This document shows positions 9,352 to 19,838 of a stretch of 64,000 bases of DNA, piece by piece (position 1 is the first letter of the stretch; the number at the start of each line of letters is the position of its first letter). Below the pieces are notes generated by a model. The model did not search any database. It was not told the DNA's origin and saw nothing but the letters and a program-made list of their open reading frames with translations. Source of the stretch: Urophycis tenuis (taxonomy: Eukaryota; Chordata; Actinopteri; Gadiformes; Phycidae); assembly GCA_036785325.1 (NCBI GenBank), contig JAXIVH010000001.1, forward strand, positions 15,061,430-15,125,429, given 5' to 3'. The position numbers and the translations under genes are program-made.

Positions 9352-10888
9352 TGTGGCAACATGTAGTTGTCATGGGGTGACTGCAGCACAGCTGTCAGTC
9401 ATGGTGACTGACAGCTGTGCTGCAGTCCCAACCAATTACGGTGGAAGACTGCCACATAAAGGTGGGCGTAGAACACCTGTCGGCCTCTTGCTTGCCGGGG
9501 GCTGGGTCACGTCATGCCTGTGCATCCTCTATTTCCGCTTCCGTGTGGTGACAGGTGAGCTGCCGGCCTTGGCTGCATTTCTCCTGTATGTTGCCCATCC
9601 AGTGCTAATGTCAGTTATAACTTGTTTCACAAAAGCTCGCTTGGGTGTTGCTGCTGGCTGCGCGCTGCTGCTCACCACTCCGTATGCCGCTCACTGTTTG
9701 CCGCTGGTCGCTCTCGTATCGCGTCAAATGCCTCTGCTCCATGTTGTGTTGGCCGGGAATGCCTGATGGGGTGACTGTAGCAGCGCAGCGCCAGCTAATC
9801 CGCCCGTAGAACCACTGCTGTTTTGTTTTGTTTCGATTTGTTTTCTTTTGTTTTGCTTTGTTGTCCTTTGTTTGTGCGTTGCTTTTGCTTGTTTCTTGCC
9901 TGCTTTGCCCAACTTAAATGAGTTATTTGGACTGATCGCGGTGCCTCACTCGAACTGTGTTGCTTCGCCTGGCTTTGGTTAGCCTTGCGTCGGACACTCA
10001 CCGCCTCGCCAGGGTCGACTCGGCCTCTCATCGCTCTGCCGGTTCATTCGGCTGGAGATAGTTTGTGTTTCTCCCTGTTGCTGCCGGGGCAAAGCAGTGG
10101 CGCGGCAACGCCATCTTTTATTGTTGGTGTAGCCACATCTTAAAGTGTGTGTGTGTGTGTGTGTGTGTGTGAGAGGACTGTATGCGACATACAGTTGTTG
10201 TTTTTTTCCTTTGTGGTAATTTCTTCAATTTCTTTTGTAATTGGTTTTGTTGCAACCCATACATATGATTATCCTGTTAGTTTTGTGTTTTCTTTGGGTT
10301 ATTATGGGTTGCATCTCATTTGTGATTATAGAGCTTTGCTTATTTTTCACTGTTTGTTTACGTTAGATTCTGTACATTTAATTGTTTGATTTTTCTTGTT
10401 ATTAGTTATTATTTTGATTTCATTATTTTGTTCCAGGCTGGCTACTCTCTGGTCTCCCCCATTCAGGTGCTGAGCCTACGGTGGTGGATTGGTGTCCTGG
10501 TCACGGTGTCCCCTTGGTGTTGTTTGTACTTGGTTGATTCTTTTACTTTTGTTTGCTCCACGTGTGGTGTCCCTGGGATCCCCCTCTCCTTGGATGCAGT
10601 TCCTCACAGTAGGTCTCAGCTCTGATTGGTTCCCCTTGTTTCCCCGTAGTGAGTGATTTGCTTTTACATTGGTTTTAGACCAGAAATGTGTGTCAATAAA
10701 AGTGTTTTGTATTGTTGAACTGCTGTCTCTGCCTCATTGCATAACGGACCTAAGTGCCTTCCTTCATTTTGGGGTTAGTTCACTTAAAAGAAATCCCTGG
10801 GTGAAATTCCCAGGGTGGCCTTGTCTGGCAACAATTACAATTCTCAACACTGCCTTATGTAAAAGGCAGTGTTACCTCGTGCCACCAC
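9352..10888 (+). mobile_element. Solo LTR, copy 1 (1537 bp)
   Basis: The element begins TGTGGCAAC and ends GCCACCACA, and is flanked by the 4-bp duplication TTAG (9348-9351 and 10889-10892). The paralogous units at 41050-41080 and 48145-48175 run straight across this point, giving empty sites. A second, inverted copy is at 46514-48046. AATAAA near 10693 is a plausible polyadenylation signal in plus orientation. A (GT)n tract is at 10145-10172. No internal region or second LTR is present, so this is what recombination between two LTRs leaves. Superfamily not determined; 4-bp duplications fit several LTR groups. Confidence 0.75.
9379..9427. repeat. Perfect 23-bp-arm palindrome in the solo LTR
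   Basis: Arms 9379-9401 and 9405-9427 are exact reverse complements around a 3-bp TGG spacer. The other copy of this LTR (near 47995-48030, inverted) has only one arm, so the palindrome arose in this copy by local inverted duplication. Confidence 0.85.
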
Positions 10889-10892
10889 ATTA

Positions 10893-12205
10893 GCATGCTC
10901 ACTCCATTTTCCATTTGTTGATAGATGCACGAAAGAAATGAAAAGGCCATCAGGGATACTGATGATGTGATCAGTTGATGAACAGAACATCCACCAGTGT
11001 GAAAATGTCCACACTGTGTCAACACCACTGCACATCAACTGATGGTACTGTTCTTTTGTACATGCGGGTCAGTTTGGATGGTGGCCGGTTCATACAGGAT
11101 TCTTATATCGGCCACTTGTAAAATAAAATGTGCAATAAATACAGTTGGATCAGAGCTGTCGCTCTGAATTTAGAATGAAGGCTTGCAGTGTGAACACAGC
11201 CGTAGTGACATAACATGTCACTAAGTCAAGTAGGAGGCTCCTCCCAGATGTATGATGGATAGATAAGCCTACCAGTTGCAGTCCACTGAGTAGGCTGCTA
11301 GAATGGTCGATCCAGTATTCATCAGAGTGGACAATCCAACTTGTGATGCCACTAAGTCTGGCAGGGCATCGTTTGAAATTGCTCATAATGGCACAGTCAC
11401 ACCTGGTGGGTCATTAGGGGCCCTTAAACGAAAACTGTTATTTATCACAACAAATTATCACTTACATGATCTCTTTGGAATTTTATGAATGATACTAATA
11501 CTACTACGACAACTCAAAACCCTTAAAAATATAGCTCTCACAAACGTGCACTGTCAAATGATTGCGTAAGAATGGGGATGTGATAAGATAATCTATCAGA
11601 CAGGAAGAACGGAGCATGTGTTGTTTGTTGTTGTCTGCTTCTACAGGCGTTTACCCAGAAACCTCCAAGTGAAACTCTACCACCACTGCCCACCACTCAA
11701 CAGTTATAACATACGCCTGCAGAAACAGAAGTGGTTTCTATTATTGTAAGATGGTTTGGATAAAAGATTAAATTGAATAATGTTGACGAAATACTAACAC
11801 AATACTTATTACATATTATTGGTGGTTTGAAAAGATGTCTTTCTAGGAAGACGATCGTTGAATAATTACCATCATCAGCATCATCTAGTTGGATGCAAAG
11901 TTGCAATTTTTAAGTTTGAAATCAATGAAATCTCTATTAATTCGAAAAAGAAAGTAAATCTAACCTTGTCATCTAATCTAGAAACGGAATGAAACCTTCA
12001 TTCCTCATCTCAGCCCATGACAATCTGTTTGATGTTCTGACAACCAAACCTCATCTGGTGCGCAGAGAGAAATAACCTCAACATTTTCCACAAGGCGAGC
12101 CAATCAAAGCCAGCCAAACACAAGTCTCTATTCATCTCTCCGCCTATCAGTCAAATGTGTGTCAGAAAAGTGTCAAATGTCCTCACTTCTCAACGGATCC
12201 TCATC
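10893..12205 (+). promoter_or_regulatory. Conserved 5' flank of receptor gene A
   Basis: The 1.3 kb upstream of gene A is shared with the flanks of gene B (41080-42260) and gene C (48165-53011, split by a LINE). The best conserved block is near 12000-12110, with GACAACCAAACCTCATC, AACATTTTCCACAAG and a CCAAT box at 12100-12104, about 100 bp before the start codon. Equivalent CCAAT boxes are at 42169-42173 (B) and 52906-52910 (C). No TATA box is evident. Conservation suggests a promoter; binding factors cannot be named. Confidence 0.45.
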
Positions 12206-13236
12206 ATGAGCTGGACGTGTATCTTTCTACCCGTGATCTGGGGTAAAATTTATGCTTTTATTTCTACTGCAATAATACATGACATTTCTCTATTGTACAG
12301 TAGGCTGAATGCTTTGTCAAACAAAACACTGTGTATTATTGATAAGTATATGGTGTTTTAACATTGATACAGCCTCCCTGTAATGCTCAACGTTGCCATG
12401 TCTTTCTTCATACTGACTCATATTCTATATTTTGAATTCAAGGTGCTGTTGTGTGCTGTCAGGACGTATTCCCTAACACAGTAGTGGAGCGGACCGTGAG
12501 ACCAGGAGAAAACGTTACTCTGTACTGTGACTGTAAAAGCTCATCCGGTGTATACATTGTTTGGTACAGGAACTGTTCTCATGAAAATCAGCCAACTTTT
12601 ACTCTGAGTTTGCGGCAAAAAATGAAGGACATTTATAATTATGGAGAAAATATAGACCAATTCTCCCATTTAAATCTGAAGTGGAACAATTCAACAAATT
12701 CATATGATTTACTGATTAAGAACATCAGTGATTCTCACCTTGGTCTCTACTACTGTGGAAGTGAAAGACAGGTTGTGTTCGATGACAATCTGATTACTGT
12801 AAAACATATCCACACATATGGAAATATAACCACAAGGATTTCATTCGGTAAGTTGACTATATATACTTTTGCATAGAAATGTGAAATTGCAAACAAAGAA
12901 AGTGTTATTAAAAAATATTTGAAATTATGATGATATGACAGGATAATATGAAACTGTGGCATTTCAAGCAAACCATATTTACTTTTATACACATTCTTAT
13001 TCTTATTCCACACTTCTTATTCTTATCTCATTCTTATTCTCTTTTATTTTATCAAGAAAAATCAATTCAACCATTTTTCAAGAGGGGCTGATATGCTAAT
13101 TTGATATATTTGTTTATTATTATATTTGTGCCACTTCCTAGATTTATAAATGCTACCCTTAAGATTATAATTCCTTTAAATATAATTGGTTTTTATCTGT
13201 GGATAAAAGTGCATCAGACAGACAGAGGTAGGTAGG

Positions 13237-13276
<40 letters not shown>

Positions 13277-15057
13277 CTACTGTGGAACTAAAGAAAAGGT
13301 TGTGATAGATGAAAATGGGATTACTTCAAAACATATTAACACATATTGAAATATAACCACAAGAATTTAATTCGGTAAGTTGACTTTATGTAATGTTGCA
13401 TAGAATTGCAAAATTTGAAGTGAAGAAAATGCTATTAAAAATAATTTGTAATCATTATAATATGTTAGGAGAATATGCAACTGTGCGGCATTTCAAGCAA
13501 ACCATATTTACTTATACACACATTCTTAAAAAATGGGGGGAATTAGCATTTCATTTTAACAAGAAAAATCAATTCAACCATTTCCATCAAGAGGGGCAGA
13601 TAACCATCAAGAGGGGCAGATATGCCAGTGTATGCAGTATATTGTTTTGTACAGGAACTGTTTTCTTAAAAATCAGCCAACACTTACTCTGGGATGGAGG
13701 GAAAAATATTCTGACATTTTAAATGATATAGAGGATAGAGACCAATCCTTCCATGTTAAAATGAAGTGGAACAATTCAGCAAATTCATATAATTTACTGA
13801 TTAAGAACATCAGTGATTCTCACCTTGGTCTCTACTACTGTGGAACTGAAAAAGTGTTTGTGATAGATGGAAGCAAGGTTAATAAAAATAAAAATAATAA
13901 CATATCAAAAATATAGAAATATGACCGCAAGGATTTAATTTGGTAAGTTGACTTTGTGTAGATTTGTATAGAAATGTGAAATTGTAAGGTAAAAGAAAAT
14001 GCTTCATGAATTATTCTTACCTTTACAATTTATTTTAGATTATGATAACTGGAAGAATATGCAATTGTGCAGTGTTTCAAGCAAACAATATTTACTTTCA
14101 AACATAATTTCAATTCATTTTAAACAGAAAATTAATGATTAACTTATTCATAATGGGCCAGGTTTGGTAATTGAAGATTTTGCCCCAGTTCCTAGATGGT
14201 GCAAATTGTACCATTAAAATAACATTTACAATTCATACAATCCTATCCTGTTCTTTTATCTGTGATACAAGACACAAAGAATAGTGAGTGTATTGATTAA
14301 TGAAATATATAGTCAACTGATCAATCGATTCATAGTTTTCATTCTGTTCATTACAAATTTGACTTTAATTAATTGTTAGTTAATCACAACACCATCACAA
14401 TAAAAAAAATCATAATACTATATGCATTTTCCTTCAGGGATCATTAAAGCATGTCTGTCTGTCTTGAACCCAGAAGTATGAGGACACATTATTTGAAAAC
14501 TAGTGTCATCTCATTTGTACATGTATTTGTATTTTGTATATAAAATGATATACTTCTTTAAATATCCCTTTAGATTACGCCTACGGTGCAGGTGTTGGAG
14601 ACCTTACTGTTACCTGTGGACACCAATGGGTGCTACTGGTCATCCTGTGTCCGTGCTCCGGTCTCCTCTCTTTGTTCCTCTACTTCGTCTGCAGCCGCAT
14701 GGGTAGAACATCATGTTTCCTTTATTCATGCATTTATGCAGTTCATTTAATTGTGTAATCTCTAAATGATAAGTCTCTGTTTCAGTTCATGGCGGAGAAG
14801 ACCCTGGCCTTTCTCAGGAAACCAGACCTTTAACGACACAACATGAGGTATCTGATAGTACACCTCTTACGTGAAAAGATACAGACACCCTGTTCTATGA
14901 GGAAGTGTGCTCGGTAGTTGAACTGTCCTAATGCCACAGTGTGTCTGTCTCTCACATGCAGGATGGAAACTACACCCATGTGTTTTATGCTGTGTTAAAA
15001 ACTCAACAACACAAAGGATTGAGCAGCTACTCCGCACCCAGTAGGAGTGGGGTTTGA
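12206..15057 (+). CDS. Receptor gene A: single V-set Ig, one-ITIM type I membrane protein
   Basis: Five exons: 12206-12242, 12443-12847, 14574-14702, 14786-14847 and 14962-15057. All have GT-AG borders and compatible phases, giving 242 residues. Residues 1-13 are a short hydrophobic signal (MSWTCIFLPVIWG). The V-set domain (about 17-145) has Cys41 and Cys117 (LGLYYCG) for the core disulfide, Trp53 (IVWYR), and an extra pair Cys43/Cys57. There are several N-glycosylation sequons (NVT, NCS, NST, NIS, NIT). Residues 166-187 form an uncharged transmembrane helix. The tail has an ITIM-type VFYAVL (218-223, Tyr220), so an inhibitory role through SH2 phosphatases is likely. I chose ATG 12206 over the in-frame 12155 because the 12206 start is kept in A, B and C, while the upstream ATG is out of frame in B. 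AATAAA at 15334 may end the transcript. Ligand and family name unknown. Confidence 0.75.
13227..13274. repeat. (GATA)n-type microsatellite
   Basis: A TAGG/TAGA tetranucleotide tract in the long intron of gene A. It abuts a truncated Ig exon copy whose 5' part is missing, so it may mark the breakpoint. Confidence 0.85.
13272..13376 (+). pseudogene. Truncated second V-set exon relic in gene A
   Basis: This matches only the 3' end of the Ig exon, from the F-strand (YYCGT) through the donor-like GGTAAGTTGAC. A TGA replaces the Gly codon of the Tyr-Gly-Asn-Ile stretch, so it cannot be used. It starts directly at the GATA microsatellite. Confidence 0.7.
13632..13945 (+). pseudogene. Truncated third V-set exon relic in gene A
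   Basis: This matches the Ig exon from the C strand (YRNC, with the preceding Trp now Leu) through NSYNLLIKNIS and YYCGTE to a donor-like GGTAAGTTGAC. The B strand with Cys41 is missing and a TAG closes the frame before the donor. A similar relic lies in gene C at 53884-54197, so it predates the A/C duplication. Confidence 0.7.
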
Positions 15058-15097
15058 GAGGCACATTGGTTATGGTTCCTCCCACCACAACACACAC

Positions 15098-15100
<3 letters not shown>

Positions 15101-15166
<66 letters not shown>
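15101..15166. repeat. (CA)n microsatellite
   Basis: About 33 CA units in the 3' UTR of gene A, 44 bp after the stop. Gene C has the same tract at 55324-55377. The reading frames through it are artefacts. Confidence 0.9.
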
Positions 15167-15173
<7 letters not shown>

Positions 15174-15339
15174 GACACACATATGGACACACCCGTTTCT
15201 ATGCATTGAAATTCCCTTGTGGTTATTTTGATTTTTAGTTTATCCAACATAGATTAACAGTGTTTTGACAAAAGACTTTGAATTATGCATTTTTATATCA
15301 TTGTATACCCAAATGTAACCTATGTAGTAAAAAAATAAA

Positions 15340-16486
15340 AATAAATGAATCAAGTCCAAACAGTGCTGCATTGCAGTTTATCAAAATTAATTTGAGTCTG
15401 TAAAAATAATGTTTTATTATTCTAGAGGTACATTACGTATATACAGACATACATGAATATACTTGCATATGTTGATGTATTATATTGCTTTATATCCATC
15501 AAAAGTATCCATCATTATATCCATCAATTTAAGATTAACACCACAATGAAATAAAATTTAAAGAAATGACCAACAGTTAGGCTTAGGCTACAAAGTTTCC
15601 TTTCGGGGTACAAAAAGCAGCAGCGGTCCTGTGGACGGAGTAGCAGCTACGGGCTGAGCCTCCGGTGGATGACTTCCAACTCAAGCTAGAATATATACAA
15701 ACACAACATGAAAATAAATAAACAATCAAAAGGGCAGCGGGGACGTGAGTTGCTACGTACCGTGACTCTTGCAATAGCGCACACGCCGTGACAAGGAGAG
15801 AGCGAGAGAGAGGAGGAGCGTCGGCCTCTCGAGCACCGCAACAAGCATCGGATGGAGGAGGCGTTCAGGACCGCACCAGGGAAGTGGGAGATGCGGAGAG
15901 CCTAGCGCATGGCAGATGGAGTAAGCAATACGGGGGGTGACACAAGGCTAAAACAAAGAGCTGTCAATGCCTACCTTTGGCATATAATATGAAGGTGGAA
16001 GCACGCAATGTAAACAAAATAACGTAATATATATATAAACAACACACTGAAATGCCTTCACTGCCACATTACTGTATTAGTAGCAATGAAATGTTTCACC
16101 TTCTTATGACGAATGTACTCTTTGTAAGTCGCTTTGGATAAAAGCATCTGCTAAATGCCCTAAATGTAAATGGCAATGTAAATATCTGAAATAAAAAAAA
16201 TAAACAAACTAAAACTAAAACTAATTTGAACCCTTGAATTTTAACGTGGTGGATCTTTTTAAAAGGGTCTGCCTAGTAACACCTTGACATTTTCTGCAAA
16301 CTCAGGTTACTCAGCGGACGTTCAAAGTCCAAAGTTTATGGATGCTTCATCAGACATTGGAGAGCATAGCCAAGACTCCAACCACTGAGGGGCGACTATT
16401 GGGATGTTGTTGGTCTGAGCTCCGCTGTCCTCACATAAAGGGGGCGTTTAGCAGATCCCTCTAGCTCCCCTCATATAGTGTTTATG
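15340..16486. repeat. Unit A downstream region with a unit-specific insertion
   Basis: The flanks match unit C (55560-56215), but about 15545-15965 is absent from C. That insert is GC-richer and has no coding signal I can name. Near 16095-16175 is a copy of a common fish dispersed repeat (CGCTTTGGATAAAAGCATC ... CTAAATGTAAATG). Fragments of the same repeat are at 30952-31012, 34960-35060 and 43376-43430. Confidence 0.45.
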
Positions 16487-16487
16487 G

Positions 16488-16584
16488 CTGCGGAGCTGCA
16501 GAGCTCTGAGGTTTGAACTCTCTTCTTCTTAGGTCTTTGTGAAGGTAGAGGGATATCCAGTGCTTAACAAAGGCCATCTTCATC
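16488..16584 (-). pseudogene. Inverted ITIM-exon relic after gene A
   Basis: On the minus strand, after CTCAG, this reads DEDGLC, stop, ALDIPLPSQRP, KKKRVQTSEL. It is the two-ITIM cytoplasmic exon of gene B (44543-44665) in the opposite orientation. TAA replaces the ITIM tyrosine region and the 3' half with the second ITIM is gone. A second inverted relic is after gene C at 56213-56291. Confidence 0.75.
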
Positions 16585-16799
16585 CTGAGAAGGCCCGTTT
16601 CTCCTGCTGCTTCAGATCTACAGTGATGCATGCTGAAGCCTTTGCAGGATTGTGTTATGATGAGGCTGTTATAATTCCACAATGTCTCTACTGTGGGATT
16701 ATGACAACACACACTTCCTCAGGATTCCTGTACGTCTGGCACATCCAAGACAGTCCTCCTAAGATGTCCTGAGGCAAGTGCTGAGGACACATCCTGACA

Positions 16800-17529
16800 T
16801 TGTCTCTGCTCTGGCTCCCAATCTCATTCAGGGTAGAATGATAGCCCGAACCACCAGTATGTTGATGATGTGATGGTACAGCAGAGTGCAAAGTATGTTG
16901 GGCTGGAAGGGCTGTACTTCCCCCATATGACCTAAACTTTATGTTGTTCAGAGGAGGAGGAATATAATTTTCCACTTCAGTGTTATAATTCAGTCAGTCA
17001 AATAATGCAAACCTATGATGTAAAGCATTTTGATGACCTCATTGATCTCATTAATGAGTTTATGTCTCAGTAGGACATCATATAATCTGATAACGTGTGT
17101 ATGTTGTAAATACCATATACTGCATATTGTTTGTCAATAGTATAGATCAGATAGTATGTGTTCACCTATGTTCACACTCAACATTATTAGAAATGTGTTG
17201 TTGTATTTTTGCTCTATTGTTAGATTTAGTGAGTGGGCTGGAGTTGGATGGCAGGTGAAGAATAGGAATAGGAATGCAAAGTAATCAGGGGGCCGGGGGA
17301 ACTGAATGGACCACATGGCCCAGCGCACTACACACAAACACCACCAGGGGGAGACAGAGCGGGGAACTCGGGAGAAACGAGGGAGAGGAAAAACCATCAG
17401 GGCTGAGTGGTGGCATGGCCGTAGCCCTGCCAGTATCCCCCCAACAGGAAGGACAAGTGACAGGAAAGCAGAAGCATGATCTGGGATGGTTGTCTGTCTC
17501 TCCCTATGCATTGAAGTTGTGATAACACA
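16800..17529. repeat. Duplicated non-coding segment of units A and C
   Basis: This is shared with unit C: 16800-16990 corresponds to 56490-56694, and 16990-17529 to 59831-60430. The string AGTGTTATA at 16979-16987 is the empty site for the RTE LINE inserted in unit C. A GC-rich block at 17274-17460 has no recognisable domain. Confidence 0.55.
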
Positions 17530-18240
17530 GCGACTATCAGACAAGAAGAACAGAGCAGGTTATTTCTTGTTGCCTGCTTCTATCTAAAGGCGTTTACCCA
17601 GAAACCCCAAAATGACAGCCAGCGGAAACAGTTGTGGTTTCTGCACAAGGTCTCACAGGCCTTGCTACCTAGGTAGAGGTTGAGGCTATAACACTATCGA
17701 AACAATTACACACACGCATGCAGACACTTTTCCCACACATACACAAACACACGCACACACATTTTTATTTTTACCTAGGTTGACAATTTAAAATACAAGG
17801 GCCTGAATGTTGACACATGATGATGCAACCATTTCTGTTCAAGTATGAAAGCCTTATATTTGTATTGTAGTACAAAAGATGAGAAGCATTTATTTGTGAG
17901 TACAATGTAATCAGAACATTTTTGTTCTATCTGGTTGGATGCCAAACTGCAATTTTCATTTTTCTCATTTAAACCTTCTAAAGTGAAACACAGCCGCCCG
18001 CGGTCCATCCTCACCCTGTGGAGAAGCTTTCTACACTTTGGTCTCCACTAGGTTACGGAAAATGACGGTTAACCTAAGATAGAAACCTTGTGAAACTCAG
18101 GTCATCTCAGTCCATGAGAATGTTTTTTTTTTTTTTTGCCAGAACAGGTTTTGCTGTTCTGGCAATCAAACCTTGTCTGATTCGCTGAGACATAACCGCA
18201 ATATTTTCGACAAGGCTAGCCAATCACGTGTCATTTTTCA
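17530..18240 (+). promoter_or_regulatory. Orphan 5' flank of a lost receptor gene (unit A)
   Basis: The order of blocks repeats the 5' flank of genes A-C: ATCAGACAAGAAGAACAGAGCA, GGCGTTTACCCAGAAAC, GGTTGGATGCCAAACTGCAA, TCTGGCAATCAAACCT, ATATTTTCGACAAGG, then a CCAAT box at 18220-18224. No signal or Ig exon follows. Homology stops near 18240 and unrelated sequence and an LTR element begin. The same orphan flank is at 60430-60947. Confidence 0.55.
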
Positions 18241-19170
18241 AGGTGCCAGAAGTTCCGGCACCTTGTCATCCCTGCGCTGTCTATGTACATGTGTCTATGT
18301 GCATGGATGATGAGACGGGCACAGGTCCCAGAACGCAGACAGAAAACGGTGCTGAAAACAACTGCAAATGCGGCGATACGAGGGCTAAAAGAAAGTTAAT
18401 TGATCTTACGGAATTTGAAAAGGAAACCGACAACGCCACCCTGGGAATTTCACCCAGGGAATTCTAAATAAATATAAATGTACTAGAGGCACACAGGTAA
18501 GTCATACAAGGAAGACGTGGTTCAAATTGTAACAAATTGTGACAGTGTGGGGTTGTGCGGAGACAAGCGCGAGACCAGGCAACGTAAACGGAACAGAGTT
18601 TATTGAGTGTCGGACGAGACCGGCACGGGCGCACACAGTGAGATGTGTGCGTCAATGGTAACAAAGGCTAAGTCCATAAACAAGGTGCACTACATTCAAG
18701 ACCTGACATTACACGTACGCAATACATAACTACACGCACGCAATACATAACAACTACACGCAACCACTCACAAAGGGGAGACAGGAGTCACGAGGTTAAA
18801 TAGGGAAACAAACAAGACACAGGTGAGACACATTGGGAATCAGACACAGGTGGCTGCTAATGATCACCGGGGATTCTGGGGGTTGTAGTGCCAGGACCGG
18901 TGATCAACAGCCAGGCGACGCCGATCGAGGTAGAGGGGGAGGCGTTGGCGTGACAGTACCCCCCCCCCTGAGGCGCGTCTCCTGACGCGCGGCGGAGACA
19001 GGAGGCCGCTGCGGCCCAGCGGCGGCGACAGGAGGCCGCTGCTGCGGAGCGGCGGAGACAGGAGGCCGCTGCGGCCCGGCGGAGACAGGAGCCCGCTGCG
19101 GCCCAGCGGGGAAGACAGGAGGGCGCTGCGGCCCAGCGGCGGCCTGGCTGGACAGCGGAGCCACAGGTTT

Positions 19171-19650
19171 GGTGGCCCGTCTCGCAGACCGCGGTCCTCC
19201 GAATGCCAGACGGGTTCCCCAGAACGGGTTGGCCTCAGCTGGCCCGTTCTGAGGCTTGGTGGCCCGTCTCGCAGACCGCGGTCCTCCGAATGCCAGACGG
19301 GTTCCCCAGAACGGGTTGGCCTCAGCTGGCCCGTTCTGAGGCTTGGTGGCCCGTCTCGCAGACCGCGGTTCTCCGAATGTCAGAGGGGTTCCCCAGAACG
19401 GGTTGACCTCAGCTGGACGTCTGAGGCGTATTGGCCCGTCTCGCAGACCGCGGTTCTCCGAATGCCAGACGGGTTCCCCAGAACGGGTTGGCCTCAGCTG
19501 GCCCGTTCTGAGGCTTGGTGGCCCGTCTCGCAGACCGCGGTCCTCCGAATGCCAGACGGGTTCCACAGAACGGGTCGGCCTCAGCTGGCCCGTTCTGAGG
19601 TTCGGTGACACGTCTGGCTGACCGAGGTCCCCCCCGTGCCAAACGGGCGC
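19171..19650. repeat. 87-bp minisatellite, main array
   Basis: Units start at 19171, 19258, 19345, 19430, 19517 and (partial) 19604. Four are 87 bp and the third is 85 bp. Each contains GCAGACCGCGGT, CCAGACGGGTTCC and CAGCTGGCCCGTTCTGAGG. Read on the minus strand an 87-bp unit gives 29 residues. Confidence 0.9.
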
Positions 19651-19658
19651 CCCGTATG

Positions 19659-19838
19659 GCGGCCGCAGACTCAGGCGGCGGGGCCTCCGGAGCGGCCGCA
19701 GACTCAGGCGGCGGGGCCTCCGGAGCGGCCGCAGACCCAGGCGGCGGAGCCTCCGGAGCGGCCGCAGACCCAGGCGGCGGGGCCTCCGGAGAGGCCGCAG
19801 ACCCAAGCGGCGGGGCCTCCGGAGCGGCCGCAGTCTCC
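19659..19838. repeat. 33-bp minisatellite
   Basis: About five units of GCGGCCGCAGACTCAGGC plus GGCGGGGCCTCCGGA. Read on the minus strand each unit is 11 residues (PEAPPPGSAAA-like). Confidence 0.88.

Noticed and set aside
9095..9766. 223-aa plus-strand ORF, and its counterpart on the minus strand at 47441-48031
   Set aside because: They lie in a SINE and in solo LTRs, have no domain, and the frame is not kept between LTR copies.
12155..12205. Upstream in-frame ATG of gene A (and 52961 in gene C) as the start
   Set aside because: In gene B the equivalent ATG is out of frame, whereas the MSW start is kept in all three genes and directly begins a signal peptide.
15047..15250. ORFs rich in Cys/Val or His/Thr over CA/GT tracts (also 10147-10389, 47017-47271, 55077-55451)
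   Set aside because: They are simple translations of dinucleotide repeats in 3' UTRs or LTRs.
18228..18467. 79-aa plus-strand ORF between unit A and the LTR element
   Set aside because: No conserved domain; its end overlaps a short fragment resembling the solo LTR (CCACCCTGGGAATTTC).
19171..19620. Regular spaced repeats that could suggest a CRISPR array
   Set aside because: The units are 87-bp tandem repeats with no unique spacers, inside a vertebrate LTR element.
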